Assembly (NCBI GenBank): GCA_016584305.1
Contig: JACEEZ010018473.1
Span: 65,001 to 129,000 of the forward strand
Source of the DNA: Chionoecetes opilio
Taxonomy: Eukaryota > Arthropoda > Malacostraca > Decapoda > Majidae
Direction of reading: 5' to 3'
Length of the DNA stretch: 64,000 nt
A program made the position numbers and the translations under genes. Shown piece after piece: positions 21,316 through 35,089 of this stretch; within the stretch, counting starts at the first letter, position 1; every line of letters begins with the position of its first letter. The notes beneath the pieces were generated by a model that saw only the letters and a program-made list of their open reading frames with translations, ran no database searches and was not told where the DNA came from.

Positions 21316-24291
21316 ATAATAATAATATTAATTTTATTCTCACCTGAAGGCAACAGAATAGCAAAGAAACTAAAAGCGGAAGGAAACTAGCGTTTGCGGA
21401 AGTACAACGCAAATCCGCAAAAATTTACACTTCCGCACATTCGCAAACGAATTCGGACTTCTGCAATTTGCGGAAGTTGCGGTTTGCGGAAGTGTTTGCG
21501 GATGTGCCCACCTCTGGTAGGTAAGTATGTAGGTGTGTAGGTAAGTATGTAGGTGTGTAGGTAAGTATGTAGGTGTGTAGGTAAGTATGTAGGTGTGTAG
21601 GTAAGTATGTAGGTGTGTAGGTAAGTATGTAGGTGTGTAGGTAAGTATGTAGGTGTGTAGGTAAGTATGTAGGTGTGTAGGTAAGTATGTAGGTGTGTAG
21701 GTAAGTGTGTAGGTGTGTATGTAGGTGTGTAGGTAAGTATGTAGGTGTGTAGGTAAGTATGTAGGTGTGTAGGTAAGTATGTAGGTGTATAGGTAAGTAT
21801 GTAGGTGTGTAGGTAAGTGTGTAGGTGTGTAGGTAAGTATGTAGGTGTGTAGGTAAGTATGTAGGTGTGTAGGTAAGTATGTAGGTGTGTATGTAGGTGT
21901 ATAGGTAAGTATGTAGGTGTGTAGGTAAGTATGTAGGTGTGTAGGTAAGTATGTAGGTGTGTAGGTAAGTATGTAGGTGTGTAGGTAAGTGTGTAGGTAA
22001 GTGTGTAGGTGTGTAGGTAAGTGTGTAGGTGTGTAGGTAAGTGTGTAGGTAAGTATGTAGGTGTATAGGTAAGTGTGTAGGTGTGTAGGTAAGTATGTAG
22101 GTGTGTAGGTAAGTATGTAGGTGTGTAGGTAAGTATACAGTGTGAGGATGTGTGTAGCAGGTTTTCCAGCCAGACCTACCTGAGCGTTTCCTTTCTCGTA
22201 GAAGTAGATGTAGTGGTTGAGCAGCTCCACAAACAGCTGGCTCTGGGTGGAGGGATCCATGCACTGGTTGGCTATGCGCACACCCTTCTTCAGGCACTCC
22301 AGCACTCGCTTCTCATCGCGCAGCTGGAAACACAAACACTTCAGAACATAAGCACATAACGAAGCTATGAGAGCATAAGGAAGAATATAACATAAGAACA
22401 TAAGAAAATAAGGAAGCTACAAGAGGCTGGGAGACCTACACGAGGTACTTCCTGTAAAATAAGGAAGAGCATAACATAAGGACATAAGAAGAACATAAGA
22501 ACATTAGGAAGAAAATAAGGAAGCTACAAGAGGCTGGGAGACCTACACGTGGTAGTTCAATTCCATCCCTCAATTGTTCCCTTCCACCACCTCCTTTATT
22601 CTCCTCCTCTTCCTTATTTACTCCTCTTCCTTATTTTCTCCATATTTTCTCCTCCTCTTCCTTATTTTCTCCTCCTCTTCCTTATTTACTCCTCCTCTTC
22701 CTTATTTTCTCCTCCTCTTCCTTATTTACTCCTCCTCTTCCTTATTTTCTCCTCCTCTTCCTTATTTACTCCTCTTCCTTATTTTCTCCTCCTCTTCCTT
22801 ATTTTTCTCCTCTCTTCCTTATTTTTTTACTCCTCTTCCTTATTTTCTCCTCCTCTTCCTTATTTTCCTATGTTCCCCCACCCTCACACTCACCTCCTCC
22901 TTGTTGCTGAGCTGTGAGCGGGCGGACCAGAAGAGGTGGGAGCAGGTGGTGACGCCCCTTGCCTGGTCGGGTTTCTTGAGCAGCTTAGAGGCGGCGAGGG
23001 CACACTGGGTCCTGAGTGGCTCGTGGTTCTCCTCGCTGAAGCACGTGGTCTGCTGGAAGGTGCCCATGATGAGGGTCATGGCTGCCAGCTGGGCCTTGCT
23101 GTCGCTGATCTCGTCCTCGTACAGGGAGAACGCCTGCGGGAGGGAGGGAGAGAGGGAAGGGTATTACATATGAACATAAGAAAATAAGGAAGCTACAAGA
23201 GAAGGCCTGCACAAGGGAGGGAGGGAGAGAGGGAGGGAGGGGCAGGCATGACACGGTTTTTCTTAGTCATGTACAGAAGGTTGACTGGTATACAAGTGTT
23301 GATAAGAAAAATAGATATAAAATGCCACCTATACGACACTCTAGAAAAGCCTTACACAAAGTGGTGACATAAGAACATAAGAAAATAAGGAAGCTACAAG
23401 AGGCTGTGAGACCTACACGTGGTAGTTCCTGTCAATATCAGAGATTGACATGCAGCAAACTGGCTTACATGTTGAGTCATGGATCAGGAAATAAGCTTAA
23501 CAAATAGGTGATAGGATGAGAATGGGAATGGGAATGAGATGGGAATGGGAATAGGATGGGAAGCTTTTAGAAATGGTTAGATGAATTGACAGAAGAGATG
23601 ATGGGAGGATGTTAGCCCCTTGAGGCCCAGAACGTAATTTCCATTGTAATTTGCCACCATTAGACGATTTTTAGTGACTATAAGCAATGTTTTTTTTTAG
23701 CTATGACCTGTTTAGTATCCTTGTCAACTAATTTATTTGACATATTCAGTGACTTTTCATAAATTTATGGCTAACAACAACAAAAAATTTATGGCGAAAG
23801 AAAGATCTGGGCGTGAAAGGTTAGGTGGAAGTGAGTTGCACTGTGTAAATTGACTGGTTTCTCAAGTCCTAAACCCTACAATAGCTACCTGCATAAAATA
23901 CTAATAACAATACTAACTAAAAAATAATAATAAATAAATAATACTATAAACCGTTGCCTGGTGTTTCAAGTCCCACCTGCGACATGAACTCGTAGGCGAC
24001 GGTCTCGTGGTTTTCAAAGTCAATCTTGTCAATGGCGAGGGCGCCCTGCAGGAACAGTCTGAGGGGCAGCTCTGCGTACTCCGCCCTCACCAGCGCCGTC
24101 ACTGTCTGGTGCACAAACTGGAAGATCTTGTGCACCTTCTTGCTCCACTTGTCATCCTGGGGAACACCACACATGACATGACACCTGACACAATCCATGA
24201 CACTTGATTACATGACACTACACTTTTTTTATTTTTTTTATTACATCACAAAGGAGAAGGAAGATAGGAGGAAGAGGAAGAGATATATATA

Positions 24292-24370
<79 letters not shown>

Positions 24371-27300
24371 TCTCGCTCTCTCTCTCTTCCTTCTCCTTCT
24401 CCCCATTCTTCTTCCAACACTCCTCCTCCTCCTAACTTCCTCCAACACTCCTCTGTCTCTCTCTCCCCCCTCGTCCCCCCCCCACTCACCACGTCCCTCT
24501 CAGTGTGGTACTTGAAGGCCAGCTGGTAGGCCTGGAAGACGAGGGGCGGCAGGGTGTAGAGGAGGCGCTTGTTGCCCCCCGCGCCCAGGTGCTTGCGTGC
24601 CGTGGTCAGGATCAGGTACTGCTGGTCGCTGTTCTCAGACTTAAACAGGTGGATGAATCTGTGGGTGAGAAATAAAGGGTAAGGAGAGTAAGGAGGGAAC
24701 AGGGTAAAGGCCGTGTATGTTGCTGCCGTTTGATGCCCGTAGTGGTGGCAAAAATGCACGTGTCGTCACACAGCGTTTTGGCTACGAGAATCTTCTACCG
24801 GCATCTTCCGGGACCCACGACCAAAACAACCACTGTGGATCGTGCAAGAAGACGCCTGGCTGCCGTAGTGGTTGTTGTGGTCGTGGGTCCCGGAAGATGC
24901 CAGTAGAAGATGCTCGTAGCCGAAACGCTGTGTGACGACACACATTTTTTGCCACCACTACGGGCATCAAATGGCAGCAAAATACCAAAAGATGGCGGAA
25001 ATATCCCCGTGTGACACGGCCCTAAGGGATGAAGGGTAAACAATAACACCTCTTCTAACAAAATTCAAAGGTTTGTGAGTCTCCTACCTTACACTATACA
25101 GAGCAGTGAGACAATCGTACATAAGTGATACAAAAACAACAACATAGTACAGGGTCTAGTACAGGGTCTGGAAGAGGTGAGATGTGACCCAATAAGTGTG
25201 ACCCACCTGGCTAGGAGACCCTGTTCCTCTGCCAGGTCCTCTGGGTCTGGCTCCACCAAGGGCTGGTCACTCTGGTCACAGGTGAGTGAGGCCACCATGG
25301 ACAACACTGCATCCACCTGCAGGGAGAGAGATGACCAGATGATGAGGGAGAGAGAGGGACGACACAGCCTAGCCTTTACACTACTCCCGGTGGGTACTCC
25401 GTAGTGTAGCGGTTAGCACGCTCGGCTCACAACCGAGAAGTCCCGGGTTTGATCCCCGGGCGGAGCGGAGACAGACGGTCGGTCTTCTTAAACACCGAGC
25501 CCCTGTCCACCCAGCAGTGAATGGGTACCGGGTGTTAGCCGGGGGTTTGGGACCCGCCTCCCGGGGTGGTGGCTTCCCCCAACACTAAGCACTAAGGGGG
25601 AATGATAGATATGGAGATGGGGCCATATGAGTGTAGTTCAGGCCCTGGAAAATACAACTATCCTTGACAGCCCAAAGAGCCAAGGTGACAAGAGCCATTA
25701 CCTGTTCCTGGGTGGATGTAATATAAAGGTGTCTCTTTACCTGTTCCTGGGTGGTAATAAAGGTGTCGTTCTCCACGGCGTTGGTCACCAGGTAAGTGGC
25801 GAGCACCTTCCGGCCGCTGTAGTCCAGGAGTGACAGCAGCGGCGTGAAGCACTGCAGCTGCAGCACTGTGAGCAGGTTGTTGTAGTTGTCGGCGGGCAGG
25901 CGCAGCAGACGACTCAACTCACGACCCAGCGCCGAGCCAGAGTGTATCCTGAGGCAAGGACGTAAACAAGGGTGTCAATATGCAACACCGTCCATTGAAA
26001 GAATGTATTAAGAGTAGAGTATTAAAGGTATTAGTAAGAATGTATTAAGAGTAGTGTATTGAAGGTATTAAGAGTACTGTTAACCCCTTCACGCCCAGAT
26101 CTTTCCTTGGCTATATAAAATCGTCTGTTGTTAGCCATAAAATTACGAAAAGTGACTGAATAAACCAAATCAGTTAGTGGACAAGGATACTAAACAGGTC
26201 ATAATCTATAAAACATTGCTTATATTTATGAAAATAGTCTAAATGGTAACCAAATTACAATGGAAATTACGTTCTGGGCCTCAAGGGGTTAAAGGTATTA
26301 GTAAGAATGTATTAAGAGTAGAGTGTTAAAGGTATTTATTAAGAGTAGTGTTAAAGGTATTAGTCAGTATTTATGAAGGCAGGTGAATGACTAGGGTTGG
26401 CTGCCCTCTCTCTCTCTCTGTTGTGTCATCTACCGTCAGCACTATAGTCGCCAGGCACCATATATTACACATTTTAGCCTCACTACAGCCTTGTATGTGC
26501 CACTGAAGACAGCTACATCATGTAAAGAACTGTGCATGCCTCTTCAGTGGCACATACACGTCTGTAGTGATGCTAAAATGTGTAATATGTGACACCTGGC
26601 GACATTAGTGCAGTGGCGACTATAGTGTTGGTGACGGTAGAAACAAGGAGTGATGTTTTGAGTTAGTGGTGAGTTATGGTGCCCTTAATGGAGGTTGTGA
26701 ATTTATAGTGTTATATAGTGTTATATTATAAAAGTTAATGCTATTTATTAAGGTTTGTTTATTTATTGGAAGGTTTTTTAGCTGTTTAATCATTCATGCA
26801 TTTTATTATCTGATATATATTTTTAGTTCCTCATGAAAATAAGTTACTGTAAATCAAACTTAGTACTTGAAAGTGTAATGAAGATCATTTACTAAAAATT
26901 AAAGGTAAAACATAAGTCTTTAGTGTTTTATGGAGACAAATTACTAGAAAGATAACACTTAGAAGATTACATTAGATTACATTTAGAAGATTAGACAACA
27001 CTTAGTACCTTGGCATGACTATTCAAAGGTTACTTGTGAGACTCTATCAATACTAGGCAGAGATCTTGACACAGTGCAAGTACTCTATACGGATTATAAC
27101 ACACAGCTACTGTAAGAGTTACCAAGAGCACTGCAGAGATCTCATGCAATACAAGAACACTACAAGACCAACACAAGAGATGCAACACCACGATACTCTA
27201 TGAAAAAAGTCTCACAATTTTCTCTTGTGGTGAAGACGAGACAAAAACAGTACAGGCAAGTCGTGTTTTATTTAGCAAGGGCGTGTTAACTTATATATGT

Positions 27301-30300
27301 AGCAAGGGCGTGTTAACTTATATATGTAGCAAGGGCGTGTTAACTTACATATGTAGCAAGGGCGTGTTAACTTATATATGTAGCAAGGGCGTGTTAACTT
27401 ATATATGTAGCAAGGACGTGTTAACTTATATATGTAGCAAGGGCATGTTAACTTATATATGTAGCAAGGGCATGTTAACTTATATATGTAGCAAGGACGT
27501 GTTAACTTATATATGTAGCAAGGGCATGTTAACTTATATATGTAGCAAGGGCGTGTTAACTTATATATGTAGCAAGGGCGTGTTAACTTATATATGTAGC
27601 AAGGGCATGTTAACTTATATATGTAGCAAGGGCATGTTAACTAATAATATGTAGCAAGGGCGTGTTAACTTATATATGTAGCAAGGGCATGTTAACTTAT
27701 ATATGTAGCAAGGGCATGTTAACTTATATATGTAGCAAGGACGTGTTAACTTATATATGTAGCAAGGACATGTTAACTTATATATGTAGCAAGGGCGTGT
27801 TAACTTATATATGTAGCAAGGACGTGTTAACTTATATATGTAGCAAGGGCGTGTTAACTTATATATGTAGCAAGGGCATGTTAACTTATACATGTAGCAA
27901 GGGCGTGTTAACTTATATATGTAGCAAGGGCGTGTTAACTTATATATGTAGCAAGGGCATGTTAACTTATATATGTAGCAAGGGCGTGTTAACTAATAAT
28001 ATGTAGCAAGGGCATGTTAACTTATATATGTAGCAAGGGCATGTTAACTTATAATATGTAGCAAGGGCATGTTAATAAATGTAACCCTTAATTATGTCAG
28101 CTTGGATTTTGAACTTTGAAATCTTAGAATGAAGTGTTGAAGTGTAGAAGAGAAATGAAACGTTCTACAAAAACTCTATAGTGAGATAAGCAACATTTTG
28201 TATATAGAGTAGGTAGACACCACGATCTGCCTGTAGCTACATAGACATCAAGCATTACAGAGACATGTAGCAATGCATCTCCGTGGTTAAGTACATGAAA
28301 AAAAACTTGTGTTATGAGGTACAAGAAAATGTTTACAGTGTAAAATATGCTACAACATTGTTGCTATTAAGGCAAGCAGTTAGATCTTGTGCAAGTTGTT
28401 AATTAACGTCACCTTACCAATACAGGGGAAATCTACATATCTTGTGTATAGGTACTGTTCAATTATTAACACTTGTTCTTATTATATTGACAAGGAGAAA
28501 TATCACTAGGCAAGCCATTGGTTAATTTTTGTCGCATAGCAAGTTTCAACGACTACATTACACGGTGCGTGTTAACTCTACTAAACAACAAAACAAATGC
28601 TAGCAAAACGTGTTACTGAATGAGAGCAGGGGTTAACTGTGTGTATTTACAGGTCTGTTAATTTACTGCTAGCAAGGGCTTTACTCTCTATTACCGCTGC
28701 GTCAATACTGTCAAGGGAGTACAAATAGCGGGAGGACGTCGTTACATACACTAATAAATAAGTAAGCTACAGGGCATGTAACCTTAACGTGTAGTCATGG
28801 CATTAACTATATACACAACCTTTAATCCCATTATTCCTATAACTGTTCCATCCCTAGATAAGCTTTACATTAACGAAATAACACCTACAAAATAAGGAGC
28901 TACAAAGAAGCATGAGACCCACGATATCCTGTTACTAACAATCAACTTACATGACATGACAATGTCATCTCCTTTAAGTCCATGAAAAACATGTGTTATG
29001 AGGTACAAGAAAAATGTTACAGTAGAAAAATGCTACAAAATTGTGGAGATCTGGAAGGAATACAGTTAAGAGTCTTGGAAGTTGTTAAATAACGTCACCA
29101 TTACAGAATACATGAGAAAATCTACACTAGTCTTGTGTATAGGCCTACTGGGTGCAATTATTCAAACACTCTGTCTCTCTCATTAATATTGGACAAGAAA
29201 AGATCACTAGGCAAGCCATTGAAGTGAGTGTGTTGTTCCGGCATAGCAGAGTACAAGGGGACACACTACATTCCACACGGCCTTGACCAAGTGTTAAGAC
29301 TCACTAAACAACAACAACAACAACACAGCAACAACAGGGTGTCTATGGAGAGAGCCACCGGGTATAACTTGTGTGTATTATAAGAGTACTGTTAATGTTA
29401 CTGCTATCATGCACTCCTCTCCTCCCTCTTACCCCTGCGTCATCCTTCAAGGGAGCAAAGGCCGGGAGGACGTCAGTGTTACATCACAACATAAGAAAAT
29501 AAGGAAGCTACACGAGGCAATGGGACCTACACGTGGTAGTTCCTGTTACTTAACACTACCTACATCCACCTTTCATCCCCATCCATAACACTGTCTCCCA
29601 TCCATACAGCTCTTATATTACACCACATAACAACATAAGAACATAAGGAAGCTACAAGAGGCAATGGGACCTACACGTGGTAGTTCCTGTTACTTAACAC
29701 TACCTACATCCACCTTTCATCCCCATCCATGACACTGTCCAGCCTCCTTTTAAAGCTCCCTATTGACTCCACACTGACTACCTGACGACTGAGTCCATTA
29801 AGTATGTTAAGAGAGTTGTAACTAGAGTCTATTTTTTTTAACAAGGCAAAAAATCCTGCCCCCTTGCTGCTTCCTGACTGATATTTGATGCCAGGAGAAG
29901 GGAATACTACGGTTCTTCTAAATTTCAGCTGTATTTTATCATAGTTAACCCTAGCATCAGGTAAACACAGGCATCATTTTAAGCATGAGACCTTAAGATA
30001 GCATGGAATTTTTGCCTTGTTCAAAAAAATAAACTATAGAGATGAACTTGAAAAAGAAAACTACTTGGAATCCACTTAAAACAAAAGATAATGAACTAAC
30101 CACCACTTACATCAGTACCTGACCCTTACTTACATAAAAACACTTGTCTCATCATCATCATCATCATCTTGTTTAATGTCAGATTTTCCCGTACTGTCTT
30201 ATGAGGTTAGAGGGTCGATGATACGCTTCCAGTTATATTGTCGGAATATGTCGTTATACTGTCATCATTTAAATTTACTGCCCGAGTGTTACGCCCCGGA

Positions 30301-33300
30301 TGCTCCTCCTGACAGGCAAGCCAGTGTTGTTGGGCTGAGGGCCTGGCTGGATTGCCTGCCATGGCTAACGACCACCACCTGCCCAAAATACCCTAAACAA
30401 TTCTGATACTAAAAAAAAATTAGACAAAGAGAAAGAAACTGACTCCAGATTAGTGTTCAGCGGTCCAGAAATACTTGTGGACCAATTTTTATGAGGATCT
30501 GAAATGTCAAAATTGGTCCACAGGTATTTCTGGACCAATTTTTATAAGGATCTGAAATGTCAAAATTGGTCCACAGGTGTTTCTGGACCAATTTTTATGA
30601 TGATCTGAAATGTCAAAATTGGTCCACAAGTATTTCTGGACCAATTTTTATGAGGATCTGAAATGTCAAAATTGGTCCACAGGTATTTCTGGACCAATTT
30701 TTATGAGGATCTGAAATGTCAAAATTGGTCCACAGGTATTTCTGGACCAATTTTTATGAGGATCTGAAATGTCAAAATTGGTCCACAAGTATTTCTGGAC
30801 CAATTTTTATAAGGATCTGAAATGTCAAAATTGGTCCACAGGTATTTCTGGACCAATTTTTATAAGGATCTGAAATCTCAAAATTGGTCCACAAGTATTT
30901 CTGGACCAATTTTTATAAGGATCTGAAATGTCAAAATTGGTCCACAAGTATTTCTGGACCAATTTTTATAAGGATCTGAAATGTCAAAATTGGTCCACAG
31001 GTATTTCTGGACCAATTTTTATAAGGATCTGAAATGTCAAAATTGGTCCACAGGTATTTCTGGACCAATTTTTATAAGGATCTGAAATGTCAAAATTGGT
31101 CCACAGGTATTTCTGGACCAATTTTTATAAGGATCTGAAATGTCAAAATTGGTCCACAGGTATTTCTGGACCAATTTTTATAAGGATCTGAAATGTCAAA
31201 ATTGGTCCACAGGTATTTCTGGACCAATTTTTATAAGGATCTGAAATGTCAAAATGGTCCACAGTATTTCTGACCTTTTAAAGATCTGAAACAAATTGGT
31301 CAGGTTTTCTCTGTACTAATTTTTATAAGGATCTGAAATAGCTCAATTGGTCCCTGGTAATAATCACCACTTTAAATCCCACAACATAGCTCAGGCCTGT
31401 AAAACCACAAATATCACAACATAGATCGGCCCTGTTAAAAACACAACACCCCACAACATAGCTCAGGCCCTGTAAAACACCACAACATCCCCACAACATA
31501 GCTCAGGCCCTGTAAAACACCACAACACCCCACAAACATAGCTCAGGCCCTGTAAAACACCACAACATCCCCACAACATAGCTCAGGCCCTGTAAAACAC
31601 AACACAAACATAGCTCAGGCCCTGTAAAACACCACAACATCCCCACAACATAGCTCAGGCCCTGTAAAACACCACAACATCCCCACAACATAGCTCAGGC
31701 CCTGTAAAACACCACAACATCCCCACAACATAGCTCAGGCCCTGTAAAACACCACAACACCCCCACAACATAGCTCAGGCCCTGTAAAACACCCCAACAT
31801 CCCCACAACATAGCTCAGGCCCTGTAAAACACCCCAACATCCCCACAACATAGCTCAGGCCCTGTAAAACCCTACAACATCCCCACAACATAGCTCAGGC
31901 CCTGTAAAACACCACAACACCCCCACAACATAGCTCAGGCCCTGTAAAACACCACAACACCCCCACAACATAGCTCAGGCCCTGTAAAACACCACAACAC
32001 CCCACAACATAGCTCAGGCCCTGTAAAACACCACAACATCCCCACAACATAGCTCAGGCCCTGTAAAACACCACAACACCCCACAACATAGCTCAGGCCC
32101 TGTAAAACACCACAACACCCCCACAACATAGCTCAGGCCCTGTAAAACACCACAACACCCCACAACATAGCTCAGGCCCTGTAAAACACCCCAACATCCC
32201 CACAACATAGCTCAGGCCCTGTAAAACACCCAACATACTCCACAACATAGCTCAGGCCCTGTAAAACACCACAACACCCACAACATAGCTCAGGCCCTGT
32301 AAAACATCCCCACAACATAGCTCAGGCCCTGTAAAACACCCCAACAATCCACAACATAGCTCAGGCCCTGTAAAACACCCACACCACAACATAGCTCAGG
32401 CCTTTTAAAACACCACAACATCCCCACAACATAGCTCAGGCCCTGTAAAACACCCCACAACATAGCTCAGGCCCTGTAAAACACCCCAACATATCCACAA
32501 CATAGCTCAGGCCCTGCAAAACAACCCCCACAAACCAATAAGCTCAGGCCCTGTAAAACACCCCCACAACATAGCTCAGGCCCTGTAAAACACCCCAACA
32601 TATCCACAACATAGCTCAGGCCCTGCAAAACACCCCCACAACATAGCTCAGGCCGTAAACCACCCCCACAACATAGCTCAGGCCCTGTAAAACACCCCAC
32701 AACATAGCTCAGGCCCTGTAAAACACCCCCACAACATAGCTCAGGCCCTGAAAACCCCCACAACATAGCTCAGGCCCTGTAAAACCACCCCCACAACATA
32801 GCTCAGGCCCTGTAAACACCACAACATCCCCAAACCAAATAGCTCAGGCCCTGTAAAACACCCACAACATACCACAACATAGCTCAGGCCCTGTAAAACC
32901 CCCACAACAATAGCTCAGGCCCTTAAACACCCCACAACATAGCTCAGGCCCTGTAAACACCCACAACATCCAACATGCTCAGGCCCTGTAAAAACACCCC
33001 AACATATCCACAACATAGCTCAGGCCCTGTAAAACACACTCCCACAACATAGCTCAGGCCCTGTAAAGCACCCCCACAACATAGCTCAGGCCCTGTAAAA
33101 CACCCCCAACATAGCTCAGGCCCTGTAAAACACCCCCACAACATAGCTCAGGCCTGTAAAACACCCCCACAACAAAGCTCAGGCCCTGTAAAACACCCCC
33201 ACAACATAGCTCTTGCCCTGTAAAACACCCCCACAACATAGCTCAGGCCCTGTAAAACACTCCAACATATCCACAACATAGCTGAGGCCCTGCAAAACAC

Positions 33301-34531
33301 CACAACATATCCACAACATACCCTGTAAAACCCCCCAACATGAATACACGAACACCTACTTTTCAATGTTGAGTTTTGTGAAGACCTGGAGTGTGTTTTC
33401 CAGAACCTTGTCCACGTAGTCAATCTGGTCAGAGTAACATTTCTGTGCCAGGTTGACAAGGGACACCTGGAGGCTCACCGTGTCCTCCAGGGGCATGTCC
33501 GGCCGCGACTGTAGCCAAGGAGAGGGGAGAGGGAAATGGTTGAGGGACATGGGAAGGGGTGGGAAATGGAAATGGGAAGGGAAAAGATAGTTATATGGGA
33601 ATGGGTGGTGGAAAAGATTAAGTGACATGGGAATGGGGTGGGAAATGGTTGATTGACATGGGAATGGGTGGTGGAAATGGGAAGGGAAAAGGTTGATTGA
33701 CATGGGAATGGGGTGGGAAATGGTTGAATGACATGGAAATGGGTGGTGGAATGGGAAGGGAAATGGTTGATTGACATGGGAATGGGATGAGAAAAGGTTG
33801 ATTGACATGGAAATGGGTGGTGGAAATGGGAAGGGAAAAGGTTGATTGACATGGGAATGGGATGGGAAATGGTTGAATGACATGGAATGGGTGGTGGAAT
33901 GGAAGGAAATGGTTGATTGACATGGAATGGATGAGAAAAGGTTGATGACATGGGAATGGGTGGTGGAAATGGGAAGGGAAAAGGTTGATTGACATGGGAA
34001 TGGGATGAGAAAAGGTTGATTGACATGGAATGGGTGGTGGAAATGGGAAGGGAAATGGTTGATTGACATGGGATACTTCATACATATTCCTTCATTTGTA
34101 TAGCTTTAGAACATAAGAACATAAGAAAATAAGGAAGCTACAAGAGGCCGGGAGACCTACACGAGGTAGTTCCTGTTACTTAACTCTCCCTACATCCACC
34201 TTTCATCCCCATCCATGAATTTATCCAGCCTCCTTTTAAAGCTCTCTCAACTTTCCTGGCACCTGCTCTTAAATAAACAAATCAATGACGCCCTAAAACC
34301 ACTTTGACGGACACTATCTCACCTTAATGACTTGCGACACCTGCTCGGAGAATATTTCGAAGAGTTTGATGTCGTCGGGGATGCCGCTGCCGTCCTCCCG
34401 GTGGGCAAAGTTGGCGAGGCGGTCGATGAGCGAGATGATGATGTTTTTGACGTTGACTTCGGAGTGCAGTTCAGCGCAGGCTTTGAGGAAGGCACTGAGG
34501 GTTTGCAGGTGGAACTCATCCGGGAAGACCT

Positions 34532-34563
<32 letters not shown>

Positions 34564-35041
34564 GAGGAGGAGGAGGAGAGAGGAGGAGGAGGAGGAGGAG
34601 AGGAGGAATAATAGTGGGGGAGGAGGAGGAGTGTTGGAGGAAGGGGGAGAAGGAAGGAGGAATGGTGGGGGAGGAGAAGGAAGATAAGAGGAGGAGGAGG
34701 AGGAGGAGGAGGAGGAGGAGGAGGAGGAGGAGGAAGGAGGAGAAAGATAGGAGGAGGAGGAGGAGGAGGAGAAAGATAGGAGGAAGTTAGGAAGAGGAGT
34801 GTTGGAGGAAGAATAAGGGGGAAGGAGAAGGAAGATAGGAGCAGAAACAGGAATATAGGAGGACGAAGAAGGAAGAGAAGGAGGAATGCACAAAAAATGA
34901 GTTGTAGTATCCTCAAAATACATCCTCAAGGGGTCATTATATGTAGAGCTATTATCAATTATTTGCTTCAGTACTAAAGATCATTCCCTCGTCTATATAT
35001 CATGTTGTTATTTTTCTTGTATGCCTTCGGGTGAGAACAAA

Positions 35042-35089
<48 letters not shown>

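Noticed and set aside
21370..22401. A 343-codon frame with [11 protein letters not shown] repeats
   Set aside because: Only the first part (22180-22323) is a VPS35 exon; the rest is read-through of the 20-bp intronic minisatellite.
25394..25465. A functional tRNA-Val(CAC) gene
   Set aside because: The acceptor stem is mispaired and the sequence continues into a SINE body with a LINE-type tail.
34332..34790. Gly/Glu/Arg-rich plus-strand frame
   Set aside because: Antisense of a VPS35 exon followed by a (GGA)n repeat.
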